A DNA stretch of 64,000 bases. Source: Celoporthe dispersa (taxonomy: Eukaryota > Ascomycota > Sordariomycetes > Diaporthales > Cryphonectriaceae). The stretch's first letter is position 1; each line of letters begins with the position of its first letter. Location of the stretch: positions 3,162,001-3,226,000 of the forward strand of contig WAID01000009.1 of NCBI GenBank assembly GCA_016584495.1. Direction: 5' to 3'. Below, piece by piece: positions 35,672 to 48,209 of this stretch. A program made the position numbers and the translations under genes. The notes under the pieces are model-generated. The model did no database searches. It was not told the DNA's origin and was given only the letters and a program-made list of their open reading frames with translations.

Positions 35672-38542
35672 ATGTCCGACAGCAGCGGCGGTTTGTTCCT
35701 CCCACAGGAGGAGGACTATGACGACTTCGTCGCCATGCGCGACACCCCTGGCCTTCGGCCCGCTTGCCCCGCCTCGCCAGGCCAAGATGGCCAGTTCGCG
35801 GCCATCGGCGAGGGCCACGAGGGTGACTTCGCCGCCGCCCTGAACGGGTTTGTGGCGCTGCACACCGGCACTGCCCACCAGACGCGTTCGGCGGCGGCGG
35901 CGGGCCAGGCAGAGGGTGTCGGCGCAGCCCAGCTCGATGGCTCCATGGGCGAGGCCAACCATCAAGACTTCCTCGAGTTCATGGCCGCACACGGTCATCC
36001 GCAGCATGTTGACCCCTCGCTCGAGTGGGATGACAAGCGTCTGGCTCAGGAGGCGCAAGGCTGGCGGAAGTGGTCTGCGCTGCATCTGGTATGCACTCTC
36101 CTTTACTCATCCTACCCAGAATGACAAGAATTAGCAGCCCTTCTTCCTCAATCTTCTAGTCTTGTCGCTGACGAAATGTTTTCGAAGGAGGATCTCGACC
36201 CCGATATCCCTGTCGAGACCTGGTACAAGAGGCTGAGACAAGTAGCGTCCAGCCTCGAGCTCCCAGAGTGGCCTGTGGTCGTGTTCGGCCCGAAACACAG
36301 GCTCGAGAATCTGTTCAAGAAAGAGCTCGCCAATACTGTCCAGCAGGGTATGTTCTCTCTTCCCCTCCAAGCCCCGATACTGCTTTTTAGGACGGCCGAG
36401 CTGATATGCGTGTACCCGTAAAAGCTTCTTTTACTAGGGATGCGCTCGCCACCTCGACCTTTGAGCTCATCATGATGAAACTTCAAGTACTGCCAAAGCC
36501 GGGGACCCTCGCCTTCGTTCGGACCTTGCAGGCACACATCCTCATGCACTATAATGGCGGCGGGTTCAACGGCGAGGCCCCACTGCTGGTCGCCCATGTC
36601 GGTCAGCCTCACTTCTCCGTGCGCAAGACACTTTACGCCCTAAACATCCCTGGGCGCTACAAGGTGTTGGAGAGCGAGGGATATCGCAAGATCAGTTCTT
36701 GGGACCCACTGGTCCCAGAGTGGCTCCGAGCCTATATCCCCCCCGCCAGCCAGGTCATCTTCGATCAGGTCGGACAGGATGTCATCGACGATCTCTGCGT
36801 GCTCGAAGGCCTGACTGATGGCGCCAGGAACAAGGTTCTGGCATATGCGCTTGACGGAAACGCCGACGAGCTCTTTGCCGACGTCGTGGAGCCAGAGACC
36901 CGTCATGATGGCTCGAGCCAGACGCTTATCCCAGGACACATTCTCTCGACAGATGAGGACGCTGCGCTCGACCTCTTGTCCCTTCTCCAGGCTAGGCCGG
37001 CTGTAGCACCAGCCGGAGGTCCCTCCAACATGCCAGCTCCGAACCTAGCAGGAACTCGAGCCACCGACGCCGGGGAAGTGCGCCCCGATGCTCAAGAGGT
37101 TGACGAAGTTGGAAGGGCCACGGCTGAGAAAGAGACCCGCGAGGCTGAAAAGGAAAGCCGAGCGGCCGACAGGAAGAAGCGCAAGAAGCAGCGGCGCAAA
37201 GAAAACAAGAAGATGAAGAAGCACGCAGAGGGAGAAGCAAGAAGGGCCCAAGCAGCTAGCCAGGAGGACCCCTATGGCGACGAGCCCTTGCCCGCAGCAG
37301 AGTCCTTGGCCGCACCTGCCCAGATCGGAGCCTCGCAGCAGCAGACGGTGGTCCACGAGCCTATGACACAAGGCGCTCCTGTTGAGTCACAGAAAGACGG
37401 TGACTCCGTCGAGACCAACAGGGAGGGAGGCAGCCCCAGCAGCGCCGGTAAGGATGACCACGCCGATGAAGTGACGAGCCAGAATACCTTGTCACATGAT
37501 GGCGGACAGTCCAACACTGAGGAGGGTCTGCGAGGCTGGACATGAGGGCCCAGCCAAGTTTTCTCCAAAGCCCGAGACGCCAACCAAGGCCGCAGACCAG
37601 GGAGGCCCAGAGCACCATGTCGAGGTTCCGGGTGGATGCGAGCCCGTCCTACACGAGGAAACATTCTCGCCTAAGCCTTCGGGAAAAGAGACCTCCCGAG
37701 CTGCAAGTCAGCGGCCGAGACACAGCCGACCGCGTGCCCAAACCCTTCCAGACAGCTGGCGCGCACCAGAATTCTGGCTATACCCTTTCCACACCCCGAA
37801 GATGATGCCTGTCAAGCCAGTCAGCGGAGCGTGGGAGCAGAAACCTCTGCCACCATCAGGCCCAGCATACGTGCCCGAGCCGACACGCGGCATCACAGGC
37901 GCTCATCCGATGGGTCACCTTCCTTCACTGCCGCGACCAAACCTCGGCCAACTTCCTCCAGTCAATACGCTGTTCGGACTCCGGCCAATGCCTCATCCCC
38001 GTCCCCCTTTCTTCACCCAAGCCAATGCACTGTTCCGCATCACACCGGCGGCTCATCAACACCCTTCCCAAGCCAACAGCTTGTTCCACATCGTACCGGC
38101 CTCTGATCGATCCTCTCAGTTCTTCCCGGCCGATACACTGTTCCACATCGTGAAGGATGCTCCTCAGCGTCGTTTCCACAACGAACGTCCCTGGCATGCC
38201 ACAGGCCCGCGTCGAGGTAAGCAGTACCGCCCCATCGGGCCTCCGAGCCAGCAGTACCGCCCCATCCCTCCTCCGAGTCAGCAGTACCGCCCCATCCCTC
38301 CTCCGAGCCAGCAGTACCGCCCCATCCCTCCTCCGAGTCAGCAGTACCGCCCCATACCGCCTCCGAGCCAGCAGTACCGCCCCATACCGCCTCCGAGCCA
38401 GCAGTACCGCCCCATCCTGCCTCCGAGCCAGCAGTACCGCCCCATCCTGCCTCCGAGCCAGCAGTACCACCCCATCCCGCCTCCGAGCCGGCAGTACCGC
38501 CCCGGTCCACACTTCGACCCAGCTATTGTTCACTGGCAGTGA
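35672..38542 (+). CDS. large hypothetical protein with Pro/Gln-rich tandem repeats
   Basis: Unknown function; about 898 codons. Probable exons 35672-36088, 36188-36347 and 36425-38542. Both introns (99 and 77 bp) would use AAG acceptors, the only ones that keep frame. The first two-thirds is acidic and mixed: DFLEFMAAHGHPQHVDPSLE, ETWYKRLRQVASSLELPEWP, VVVFGPKHRLENLFKKELAN, and a part ending AGPS-like with a basic KKRKKQRRKENKKMKKH stretch that may act as a nuclear signal. A frame break is needed at about 37500-37545 (SNTEEGLRG in one frame, EGPAKFSPKPETPTKAAD in the next). The C-terminal part is Pro-rich with four ANxLFxI-type repeats (37965-38155), then ten exact 30-bp units encoding PPSQQYRPIP variants. 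No signal peptide or membrane segment. Confidence 0.65.
38221..38520 (+). repeat. ten 30-bp tandem repeats (coding, PPSQQYRPIP units)
   Basis: Ten adjacent 30-bp units at 38221, 38251 and so on to 38491. Units 5 and 6 are identical to each other, as are units 7 and 8, while the pairs differ from one another. The first and the last two units are the most diverged. The unit length keeps the frame, so copy-number change would lengthen or shorten the protein without breaking it. Confidence 0.95.
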
Positions 38543-39493
38543 ACACTACCGACGTGAAGGAGCAGTTAGGCTGATGATATCAAATAACAAACACGACATC
38601 GGAAGGAGAGACCGGAACACAATAGTGAGAAGACCGCGGCGCAGATTTTGACGCACTAGAAAGCGAGAGATCATGGAAATGGTTGTATGAGTAAAGAAAG
38701 CACAGAGAAGCGCCTGAGAGTGGGTAAGGAGGTTGCTGTTTCCCTACGATGAGGGGGGTACTTTCGCCACAAAGCTTTCTGTCGAGAGGGGCGGACGTGC
38801 GTTCCTGGCAGTGTCGCATATGACGGCGAGAACATATCCAGCGTGACGACGGGGGCTGAGTTGCTAGGGACGACGTCACGTAGGTCTGAGATGGCCGGGA
38901 TGTTGACGCTCGTGAACGAGGTAATTCGAATTCGGAGCCTAGAATGAACATGACAGAAGTGATGCGTACGATGCCAACTAGAGAGCAGGGGATACTGATC
39001 GCAAGAGAGTGATGCTTGCAAGAGAATTCGATTAATGCCTGTGTGAAGTTAAACTGACTACATCATCCTGAAGCCATGGCGAGACTGATGATGTATTCAT
39101 CATTCTCCATGCTGAACGGCACTGGTTGCCACAATTCGGAGGAGACAAACCTGTCTGGGTGGTTGGCCTGCGAGCTCCTTGCGGTTGGGGGTTGAGACCT
39201 GAGCAGCTATTTAGCGGCTGAGACAGGGCTCCATAGCAGCTGCCATAGCTAGCAGGGCGTTAGGTTAGGGACCCCTTGTGGACAGTTGGTCCGTGCACCC
39301 ATCAGCGAATTGCAGCGCCCCAGGATCCCTGAAAGAGTAACGTCAGCGCTGGAAGCCGCAAAGTGGCCTCGCGATAGTAGCCACCGTAATACTACAACTT
39401 CTTCCACCACATCGCACAGATACCACACAAGACACCACACCACCAACACCCGCGCGACCTCTATGTGAGGGCAGACAGCTGCTCTGCGGCACG
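38543..39493. other. intergenic
   Basis: No coding signal recognised on either strand. The right 150 bp are the probable promoter/5'UTR of the Yos9 gene. Confidence 0.5.
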
Positions 39494-41259
39494 ATGCGCC
39501 GTCTCAACCTGGTACTCCTAGCTGGCCTGCAGCTGTGCAGTGCCAAGCAGCCCGGCTTTAGCATCCACGATGACATGCTGGCCTATCCCCAGGTGCGTTT
39601 TGTCTGCCCTGACTGACCTGACCTGCCCACTGTCTGGGAAACATCCATGGGGCGTGCAGCTGATGAGGAGGACCTCCCCTTCCAGTTCGAGGTCGTCTTC
39701 ACCGACTCCTTCATCTCCGAGCTAGATGCACAGCGGCTCGTGGAGTCGTCCAGATCCGCCCAGTCGACATACACCGCCGACGTCTCCTCCCAGACCGACC
39801 TCACGAGCCAGATCCGCGAGTCCGCAGCGGCAGACGGCCCCCGCGATGGCGAGGCAGACGACGGCATGCCAGAGGTGTCAGAGGACTACGAGATCATGAA
39901 CATCCCCCCCTCAAAATACCTCTGCTCCGTGCCGGTGCTCGCGCCACCCCGGCGCCGAACCACACCGCCACCGAGCTGGCCAAGGCCGAGGAGGCACGCG
40001 AGCTGGCCCGCGCAAATAGCAGGGGTTGGGAGCTCATGAGCGGCCTCGACAACACGTGTCTCTACTACATATCGGGCTGGTGGAGCTACAAGTTCTGCTA
40101 CGGCCAAGACATCATCCAGTTCCACGCCCTCCCCAGCGGGGTAAAAGGGGGCATGCCCGTCAGAGATCCCAAGACCGCCGAGTACATCCTGGGGCGCGTC
40201 GAGCAGAGGCCCATCCCGAGGAAGAAGGCAGCGGCGAGACAGAGCAACGCCGACAGCGAGCTGCAGACGGACCTGGATAGCCCGCAGAAGCCGATCGGCG
40301 GCGGCGGCGGCGGCGACCCCTCCGAGAGCCGGGCGCCGCCTAACACGGAGCTGCAGGTCAAGGGCGACCAGCGGTTCCTGGTGCAGCGCATGGAGGGCGG
40401 GACGCTCTGTGACCTGACGGGCCGCGACCGCACGATCGAGGTGCAGTACCACTGCAACCCGGGGTCCGCTAGCGACCGCATCGGCTGGATCAAGGAGATC
40501 ACGACCTGCTCCTACCTCATGCTCGTCCACACCCCGCGGCTGTGCGTGGACGTCGCCTTCCTGCCTCCCAAGGAGACCCACGCGCACCCCATCAGCTGTC
40601 AGCTGATTATCGACTCCGAGGAAGAGATGGCCGCGTGGCGGCTGAGGAAGAGCATCGAGGCCGCCGAGCGCCTGGGCGTTGGCCAGGGGGAGGAGGAGGA
40701 GGAGGAGGAGGAGGAGCAGCAGCAGCAGCAGCAGCGGGAGCAGGACGCCGGCCAAGGGGCAGGAACAGCACAGCAGCCAGGCGATAGCAGGTTCAGAGGC
40801 ATGGAGATCGGCGGCACCGTCATCGGGGGAAAGCAGCTACACAACACGGAAGACGGCCAGCCCCTCCCGAAGCTGAAGCCGCCCAGGGGCTTCATCCCGG
40901 GAAAGGGGCCCACAAACTCTGGCCCGGTGGTGGAGACCCTCGCCAAGGCGTTCAGCAAGTCTGATGGCGGCGAGGTGGAGATGATGAGCGACGAGGAGCT
41001 GGAGGACCTGAACCTCAACCCGGAGTCGATCGAACAGTTCCGCAAGGAGCTGGAGAGGATCGCGGGCGAGAAGGGCTGGGTGCTCGAGGTGGTCGAGATG
41101 CCCGGCGAAGCCCTCGAGATCCGAGGGATTGTGGACGATGACGAGGAGGAGAAGGAGAAGAAGATGAAGATGAAGGAGGAGAAGGAGCAGGAGCAGGAGG
41201 TGAGCGAGGGCAAGGGAAGCGAAGGCAGCGAAGAGAAGTTCTTCAAGGAGGAGTTGTGA
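39494..41259 (+). CDS. YOS9: Yos9/OS-9-like ER lectin (MRH domain), ER-associated degradation
   Basis: Lumenal ER lectin that recognises trimmed N-glycans on misfolded proteins and delivers them to the Hrd1 ubiquitin ligase (family knowledge). Exon 1 (39494-39592) encodes the signal peptide ([16 protein letters not shown]) and DDMLAYPQ. The 93-bp intron ends at 39685, and exon 2 is 39686-41259. The MRH domain is visible: [66 protein letters not shown], with the paired Cys and the WW, Arg and Glu ligand residues. An acidic/Gln region (nine Glu, six Gln) follows, then [15 protein letters not shown] and a charged helical tail ending in KEEL, a KDEL-like ER retention signal. A one-base deletion at the C4 run 39947-39950 breaks the frame between LCSVPVLAP and [20 protein letters not shown]; the exon sum is one base short. 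Confidence 0.94.
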
Positions 41260-43235
41260 GGGCGGGCTGGCTCGTAGTTTGGCACTGGACCTGCCATTCT
41301 CATCATCTAGCAATAAGAGCACCTTGTAATTTTTTTTTCTCTTTTCATTTTTCCATCCACAAAGTTTCAGCGTCTTGTTGGACGCCTCCGGCAGTGTGTC
41401 GGGTATCCAGAAATTACAAACTCACGACGCCGGAGTGAGCAGACTTTCTCGTATTGGCTGCGCGGAACGACTCGCAGCCACGGCCGTGCCAAAGAAGGGG
41501 GCTCGAACCGGGGACAGCATCGATCGGGCCGACTGCCTGGGCAATATATCCATAGTAGCGTGTTCCCGAAGGCTTGAGGTCTTCACCAGCATTGCGGCTC
41601 AGCGGCAGCACTCAGGGGTGTGAGTGGGTCGATGGGTCCATGAAGAGGGCTCGAGCCTCTCTGAGATCCCATCTCCCTGCAGATCCGATGGATCTCCTTC
41701 TTTCTTTTTCTTGGGCTCTTTTCGCTTCTTTAAGAGAGGAGGGGCCGAGCAGAGCAGGCGTGACACTGATGTATGGCTGTTCTGGGTTTGGGTTTTTTTT
41801 TGTTTTGCATGAGTTAAGATGTGTTCTGTGCTGATTTTGGGTTTCTGGTCCTGAAATTGCCGCAAGGAAGATGTTGATGACAAGATGATGGGAACCCGCC
41901 TCTGAAGAGGTGAAAAAAAAAGGTCATCTCACCATGTTCAAAGCCCAAGTCAGCTCTGAGAAATATAAAAACCCAAAAGAAAAAGAAGAAAAAAAAAGAC
42001 CCCCTCCCCCCCCAAAAAGGCAATGACAAAACAATCACTCGAACCAGAGAGTGGGCAAGTTCCGTATCAGGTGACAGAGGTTTCTGTCTGGCCCCGATCC
42101 CGTCACCTCTCACGCCATCGTCTTGAGTGGTAAACCTGGCTGACCATAACCATTACTCTGCCGTATTATGTCACCTTGTACTATACTCTTCATGCTTACT
42201 GCTGCTGTAGCTTCATGCTGCGTCGTGCATAGTGCGGCAGGTGGCGGCTCCTGCTTGCTGTAGCTAATTTAGTGTTGAGCACAACAAAACCTCAACCCCT
42301 GTAGCAGGTTTCCCCGCATCTCCTGCACTGAGAGAGAGGAACCAGGCCTTGTTCAGCGGTCCAAGCGCTTCCAGCCTCTGCAGCCACAGCAGCAACAGGC
42401 AGCGCCCAACAATGCCAACAAACACCCTAGCGGCAGCCACTCACTGTTCTCGCCCCCCACCTTCCAGCGTTACAGCGCCTCCCCCCCTCCTCCAGCGTCA
42501 CAGTGCCGCGCTGCAGGCCAGCGGCCAGGTGGGCCAGTGATTGGCGAGATCTCATCCCGTGTGCCGCCAGGGCCAAAACGCAAAGCTCAGTGTTATCCCA
42601 TCCTTCTCTTTCCCGCCCAAAACCAGCTGCTTGCCTGCTCTCTTTTGCGCACCCCCCGCCTCCCAATCCCGGCGCCATCGTCATTTGTCCTTCCTCACTG
42701 AGAGACAAAAAAGAGAAGAAAAAAAGAGGAAGGGACACACACGGCCGTGCTAACCTCGTTGACCTGCTCGTCCTCCCTCTGTCTCTCCACCACCGCCGCT
42801 CATCCCCGCTTCAATCCTCGCTGGATCCAGCAAACCACCTCAACAGCAGCCAGCCAACCCACAGACACAGACACAGACACAGACACACACACACACACAC
42901 AGCCTGAACCCCTCCATCGATCATCCATCCTCGAGGTCCTTGGTGGTTTGCTCTGGTGGTGACACACACGCACACATACACACACACGAACAGCCCAGCT
43001 CAGCCCCTCTCAGAGTCTCACCTAACCCCGCTGCCTGCTGCTCTCATGACTCGCCCTGGTCCAGCGGCCACGTCGAGATGATGAGCAAGGCCTGAGCGAA
43101 GCGGACGTTCCGACCCCTGCTGCTACGGAATACACGACGGACCATTGTGGCCCCTCCCCCCATCGTCGGCTCTCCGTCGCCTCTGTCGCATATCGCCCTG
43201 TGCAGCCAGCCAGCCAGCCAGCCAGCCAGGAAAGG
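41260..43235. other. 2 kb intergenic region and long 5' leader
   Basis: First half: mixed sequence with A-runs and a G-rich T-run (41780-42010). Second half: pyrimidine- and repeat-rich 5' flank of the Zn2Cys6 gene (CA repeat at 42861-42902, CAGC repeats just before the start codon). A tRNA-like T-loop sequence near 41500 does not fold. Confidence 0.5.
42861..42902. repeat. CA-type microsatellite (CAGACA/CACA)
   Basis: Starts as ACAGAC hexamer-like units and becomes a pure CA run, about 330 bp upstream of the Zn2Cys6 gene start. Confidence 0.85.
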
Positions 43236-46200
43236 ATGAAGACCGAAGACGAGTACTCTCCCGACCTCATCTCTACCGTGCCGCCTGTCCCCACCGCCGA
43301 CGCCGATGATGCCGCCGCCGCCGCCGCCGTGTCCTCCGAGGACCTCGACTCTGCCGTCGCCGTGCCCTCGGGATCTGCACAAGACCCTTCAGCCTCGTCA
43401 TCAGCGCCTGCCGCTACTGGCCAGCCTGGTTCACCTACCAAGCCACAGCAGCAGTCTTCCAAGAGGACAGTGTGTGACCACTGCCGGAGACGACGTATGT
43501 GTGACTGACCCCCTCACACACACACACACACACACGTACACACACAAACATACCCACACACACCCCTTGCTCTCCCTGCCTGCAGTCTCGCCTCACCACA
43601 CCTCCCACCTCCGTCGTGATGAGATCCCTCGTGTCGTCTCCACATCAAGGTGTGTGTCCTGATGCCCAAGGGGAGGCTGCGGGAGGGTTACGCTACCCGG
43701 GATTCTCTCTCTCTCTCTCTCCTTTCCTCCCTCATTATCACCCTCGCCGTGTCGACATCCTGCCGAGCTGTCTCACGCTCATGCTGACAGCACTCATCAG
43801 GAATACGATGTGATGGTCAATTCCCATGTCAGCAGTGTATCAATGCCACGTTGACCTGCAAGCGGGACCATGTCCCTCGGAAACGTGGGCCCAAGCGTGG
43901 GCATGGTCGGGTCATGTAGGCAACCCTTCTCCCGGTCGTTTCTGTCCGCCCTCCTCGCACCCCGTTGCCCACCAGCCAGTCATGCTGACCTGCACCACCC
44001 TAGCAATGAGTTGAGACGAGAGGGCAAGGACAGTCACAGCAGGGACAACAGCCCAGAGCTGGAGCCTGGGTCTGCCACCTCACAGGTACCACAGGACGTA
44101 TCCTGGAGGAATAACGCCACAGACCCTCGCAACGGCCCCGAGCCGAGGAGCCTCTTCACTTCCGACCAGCTGCAGCCCCTTCACCGTCCACACCTCCAGC
44201 TCATCCCCAAGTGTGTGGACCTCTACTATGAGCACATCTATCCCATCATGCCCCTGCTGTACATGCCAGCTATACGGGCCATGATCGCGAGGCAGATGAC
44301 CGCGCCGGAGAAGAACCTCATCTATGCATTATGTGGTCTCACGTGTATGCACATGTCGGGCAAGAGCCTTCATGTGGACGGCCCTGCGTCGTGGGAGGAT
44401 GCCGGCCGTTTCTTCCTGGACGAGTGCGTGTCCAACAGGCGGTCGTACGACTTCATGGAGGACGCCTCCATCAGCGCTGTCATATCATCCTTCTGGCTGT
44501 CGACATCGTTCTTCGAGATCAACCAGAACCGAAAGTCATGGCTGTACCTAAGGGAATCCCTGACCCTAGCCCAGGACATGGGCCTGCACGACGACTCCAC
44601 CTACGCCGATCTCTCTCCAGAGGAGGCCCTATGCCGACAGCGAGTCTTTTGGATCCTGTTCGTGACGGAGAGGTGAGTATCTCTAGGCTGGCCCCCCTCG
44701 TCCTTTTTTGTTTCTTTTCTTTCCTTTTTTTCTTCTTCTTCTCTCGCCCCAGCTCGCTAACTTGCAACCAGGTCCTTCGCCATCCTGCGGAACAAACCGA
44801 TCACTTTCAAAAAGACGCCATCGTTGCCGACGACGAGGCATGCTTACGAGTCCCCAGACATCCACACGGGCTTTCTCCAGCTCGTGTCATCCTACACGCC
44901 CCTCGATGAGTCGTTCGTGTCGGCCTGGAACGACGGCTCCGACCCTCGTGTCTCTGCGACTACTTACCTTGCCCTGCAGAACCTGCTCGCCCAGCCACCG
45001 TCTTTCCTCCAGCGTTCCCGCGCATCAACACCCTCCTCAGACTCTCAACCGATCTTTTCGGCACCCGTTACCGCGGCCCCATCGGCCGCCGGCTCAGACG
45101 AGGAGGCAGATATGGAGATTGTGCAGTCCGAACCCACTGCGATACAAAAGGCCGACCTCCTCATCACCCAGCAGTGGCTGCGCCTCATTGTGTGGCAGAG
45201 CTCATTCCGGCAGAGCCTGCTGAGCTGGACTGCGCCGCACGAGAGCATGCACTTTGCCTTCCCCTTGGCCATTGCCCGGTCGACTGCGGGCGTGCTGCAG
45301 AGCCTCCCGAGCTCAGCGGTCGAGGTGCACGGCATGGGCATGTTTGAGAAGATCTTTGAGATCGGAACATGGTGCATCAACGTGCTCGGCGCGATCGACC
45401 GGGCAAGCGCGACGGGCACGCCCATCAGCGGGATTCGCGGCACGATGGGAATGGATTTTATCGGGACGGGCGACCTCGGTGTGTTGGGCGTGAGCAGGAA
45501 GGGTGTCGCCATCGACCCGCTCGAATTCTTTGTTCGCACCCTCAGCGCGACCCCCGAACAGCAGGACGCAGTTCGCAGAGAGGCTGTTGATGTTCGCGCA
45601 GGAGCGGCCAGGGGGTATGAGGATGGCCCTGACACCCTCGCTGAACTCACCCGTCCTCCCGCCCGAGGGCATAGCGTGGCCGAACTTCGACACCGGCATG
45701 GCGAACAGCGATGTCCCCATGGGCAACGTCCTGGGCGAGGTCGTCAAGGACGAGGCCGAGATCAACACTGGCGACAGCGTCTGGCAGGTAGACGGCGCCA
45801 TGAGCCTCGACACGAGCTCCTCTGTGCCAATGCCCTCACTCTTGGGCGATTCGATCCTCAACATCAACGCGAGCTCCTTCATGACGGGGAGTCGTACCAA
45901 CACCAATGCATTCACCTCGGGCAGTGGCACCAATACACCACCCACAACCGGTCAACAGAGACAGGCCCCGGCCTCCCTTTCGATGCCCTCCCTCAGCACC
46001 TCCATACCACTCGCGGACTGGGGCAACGACCTCAGCGCAGCGTCAGGGGACTGGTCATACGATATCACCAGCCCGACCGTTGAGTCGGCGGCATTCAACA
46101 GCAGCAACACCAACGGCAACAATAATAATAGCGCATCAGCATATAACAGCGGCGCAGGGACGCCCATCGGGACATTTACGCCGGGAATTTTCTCACGGCA

Positions 46201-46312
46201 GGAGTCTGGAGATAGTATATACCAATATCAGGAGAGGCGGCCGCAGCCACAATTCAGACCCGGGCTGGGCGGCGGCGGCGGCAGTAGCAGCAGTATCGGG
46301 ACGTCAGGATGA
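43236..46312 (+). CDS. Zn(II)2Cys6 transcription factor with fungal-specific TF domain
   Basis: Nuclear DNA-binding regulator; target unknown. Exons 43236-43494, 43801-43915, 44004-44672, 44772-46312. Introns are 306 bp (holding a CA repeat), 88 and 99 bp. The binuclear cluster is split by intron 1 and reads VCDHCRRRR-IRCDGQFPCQQC then INATLTCKRDH: Cys spacing 2-6-5-2-6, followed by the basic linker RKRGPKRGHGRVINEL. The fungal TF domain (PF04082-like) follows: DLYYEHIYPIMPLLYMPAIR, DASISAVISSFWLSTSFFEI, LYLRESLTLAQDMGLHDDST, RQRVFWILFVTER. The C-terminus is Ser/Thr/Asn-rich, a probable activation region, and ends in a Gly/Ser run. A one-base insertion in the C5 run 45551-45555 breaks frame between FFVRTLSATP and NSRTQFAERLLMFAQERPGG. 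ATG 43236 is preferred over 43200, which lies in a CAGC repeat. Confidence 0.93.
43514..43564. repeat. CA microsatellite inside intron 1
   Basis: CA repeat in the first intron of the Zn2Cys6 gene. It probably explains the intron's unusual length. Confidence 0.8.
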
Positions 46313-46950
46313 CTGACGAACACACAACGGAACGAACGGCTTAGTCGGGTAGCAGCTGATGATTTGAATGATTGGTTTGGAAAGATTCAGGATCTTCTTC
46401 TTTTTTCCTTCTTCCTAAGCGGGCATGTATATCTTGGTGGGCTGAGCGGGCGGGGTCCAGTCCCGAAAGCACTGGCTTTCCAGGTTGAAATCAGGAGCGA
46501 CGTGCGTTATTTGATGTACTGATGTTGGGGGGTTTTTTTTGGCTCCCCCCCCCCCCCTCTGAGGGCGGCAGGAAGCTTGTGTCTATCATTCAATGATATA
46601 AATCAGCTTTGAGGATAGACAAAAATAAAAAATAAGTCGCACAAACTAACGTTATAGCGGCGCGCAGCAACCAACCCCAGAATGTCCGATTCCTCGATAG
46701 AGCAATGACGATGATGGCCCATTAAGAGCGTCCTTTCTTTGGTTTAGATGAGGACAAAAGAAGAGATGCACGGCCAAGAAGATCATATCAAGGGCATTTT
46801 GAGAATTCCTGGGACTTTATTCTACCTACTGACGTGTGGTCGATTGAGGATTCTCTGTTCACTGCGCTGGTCTGGCCCCGCCTGTCCCCTTTTCTTCCCA
46901 CATTAGACCACACAGATCTCACTTCCTAACGCTCCCTCCAGCAGTCTTCC
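46313..46950. other. convergent 3' intergenic region
   Basis: Lies between two convergent genes. A T-run followed by a C-run (46531-46559) and an A-rich motif (46618-46640) may serve as 3'-end signals. No coding signal seen. Confidence 0.5.
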
Positions 46951-47806
46951 CTAGTCAATGGTGTATGAGAGAATTGGGATTATGACCGTCTCGTTGGTGG
47001 GGATCACACAAGTGGCGTTGTTGTACGCGTCCCTCGTGCAGGCGATCTCAAAGTCCACGCTCCCGCTGGCCGTAATGGTGCTCCCATTCGTGCAATCCCA
47101 CGACGTGATAGGATCAAAGTCAATGTGCCCAGGGCCGACAGCCGAGTTACTATCACCAATACTATACACGAGAAGAAGGAGGGAATGTTTAGGTTAGTCA
47201 TGGACAAAGCTAGGAGAATATCACTCGCAGACAAGGACGGCGCCACCCGACTCACAAGTTCACATAATATGCCACGCCGCCACAAAACACAATCCCGTCG
47301 CCGACCTCCCACCGCCGGATGGCCTGCGGGTTCGTCTCGGCGCAGCTCGAGTACCACGGGTACGTGGAGGCGATGCCGATGGTGATGTTGTCCGGGGGCC
47401 CGTAGCCGGCGGGCTGCAGGGGGAGGCCGACGAGGCAGGCCTCGAGGCCGCACTCCAGGCAGGGGCCGGCGTTGCTGTCGCAGGGGACTGCTATACCTGA
47501 GGCGGTGCTGTTGATGCAGACGTTGGCTAAGTTGTGCGGTTAGGCCGGGTGCTCTCTCTCTCTCTTCGTCTCGGGTTGAATGAAGCAGGGGTCGAGAGTG
47601 AAAGAGAGGGGGGAGGACTCACGGACGTTGGACTCGTCGGCGCAGTCTAGGTTGTGAGAGGAGTTGGACCATTCAAAGGTGGTTACCTCCCAGGCGGGGA
47701 TGACGTCGCATTCTGGTGGTGGTGTGAGGGATTGTCGGGGGTTGATGATTTTTGCGCTGGACAGGCACAGGCAGGAAAGGAGTTGGATGGCGGTGCTTTT
47801 GTACAT
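46951..47806 (-). CDS. secreted, cysteine-rich, heavily N-glycosylated small protein
   Basis: Unknown function; candidate extracellular effector or cell-surface protein. Exons 47806-47623, 47526-47256, 47161-46951 give 221 residues, with introns of 96 and 94 bp (GTGAGT donors) and no frame breaks. Start MYKSTAIQLLSCLCLSSA is a clear signal peptide; an upstream in-frame ATG (47854) would put polar residues and an Ile run before it and is rejected. The mature chain has 12 cysteines (e.g. PECD, LDC, VPCDSNAGPCLECGLEAC, VFC, WDC, IAC, ATC) and six N-glycosylation sequons (NSS, NST, NIT, NGS, NAT, NET). No membrane anchor or GPI signal is seen; the protein ends ILSYTID. I recognise no domain. Confidence 0.85.
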
Positions 47807-48177
47807 GATAATGATGATGGCGATGATGATGCTGGGCGGGCAGAATGAACACACGGTTTTCCAATGGTAATTCTACGAGATTTGACTGCTTTTCTTTTTT
47901 GGGGGTGAGGGGGGGGAGGGATACGATGAAACCCACGTAGAAGTCTCGAGAGGAACTTGGGATATCGTGAAATTTATGCACTTGAGTATTCTGAAGATGG
48001 TCATGGTCCTCACGCGGCATGACCTTACATCATTACATCACGGAATTACCATGGTTAGGTTCCTCACCGCAGAGATCATCACGGACCAGAGGTCCGAGCT
48101 GAACCACCAGCTCCAGCCCAAGGACCGGCGTAGAGCGCTGAAGATGGGACTTACTTAATACGAAAGTGTGACAAGAT

Positions 48178-48209
<32 letters not shown>

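Noticed and set aside
37925..38533. Long minus-strand open frames across the 30-bp repeats
   Set aside because: They are mirror readings of the in-frame repeat array of the plus-strand gene.
41445..41530. T-loop-like sequence GGTTCGAGCC on the minus strand
   Set aside because: The arms flanking the loop do not pair, and no A-box or acceptor stem is present at the right distance.
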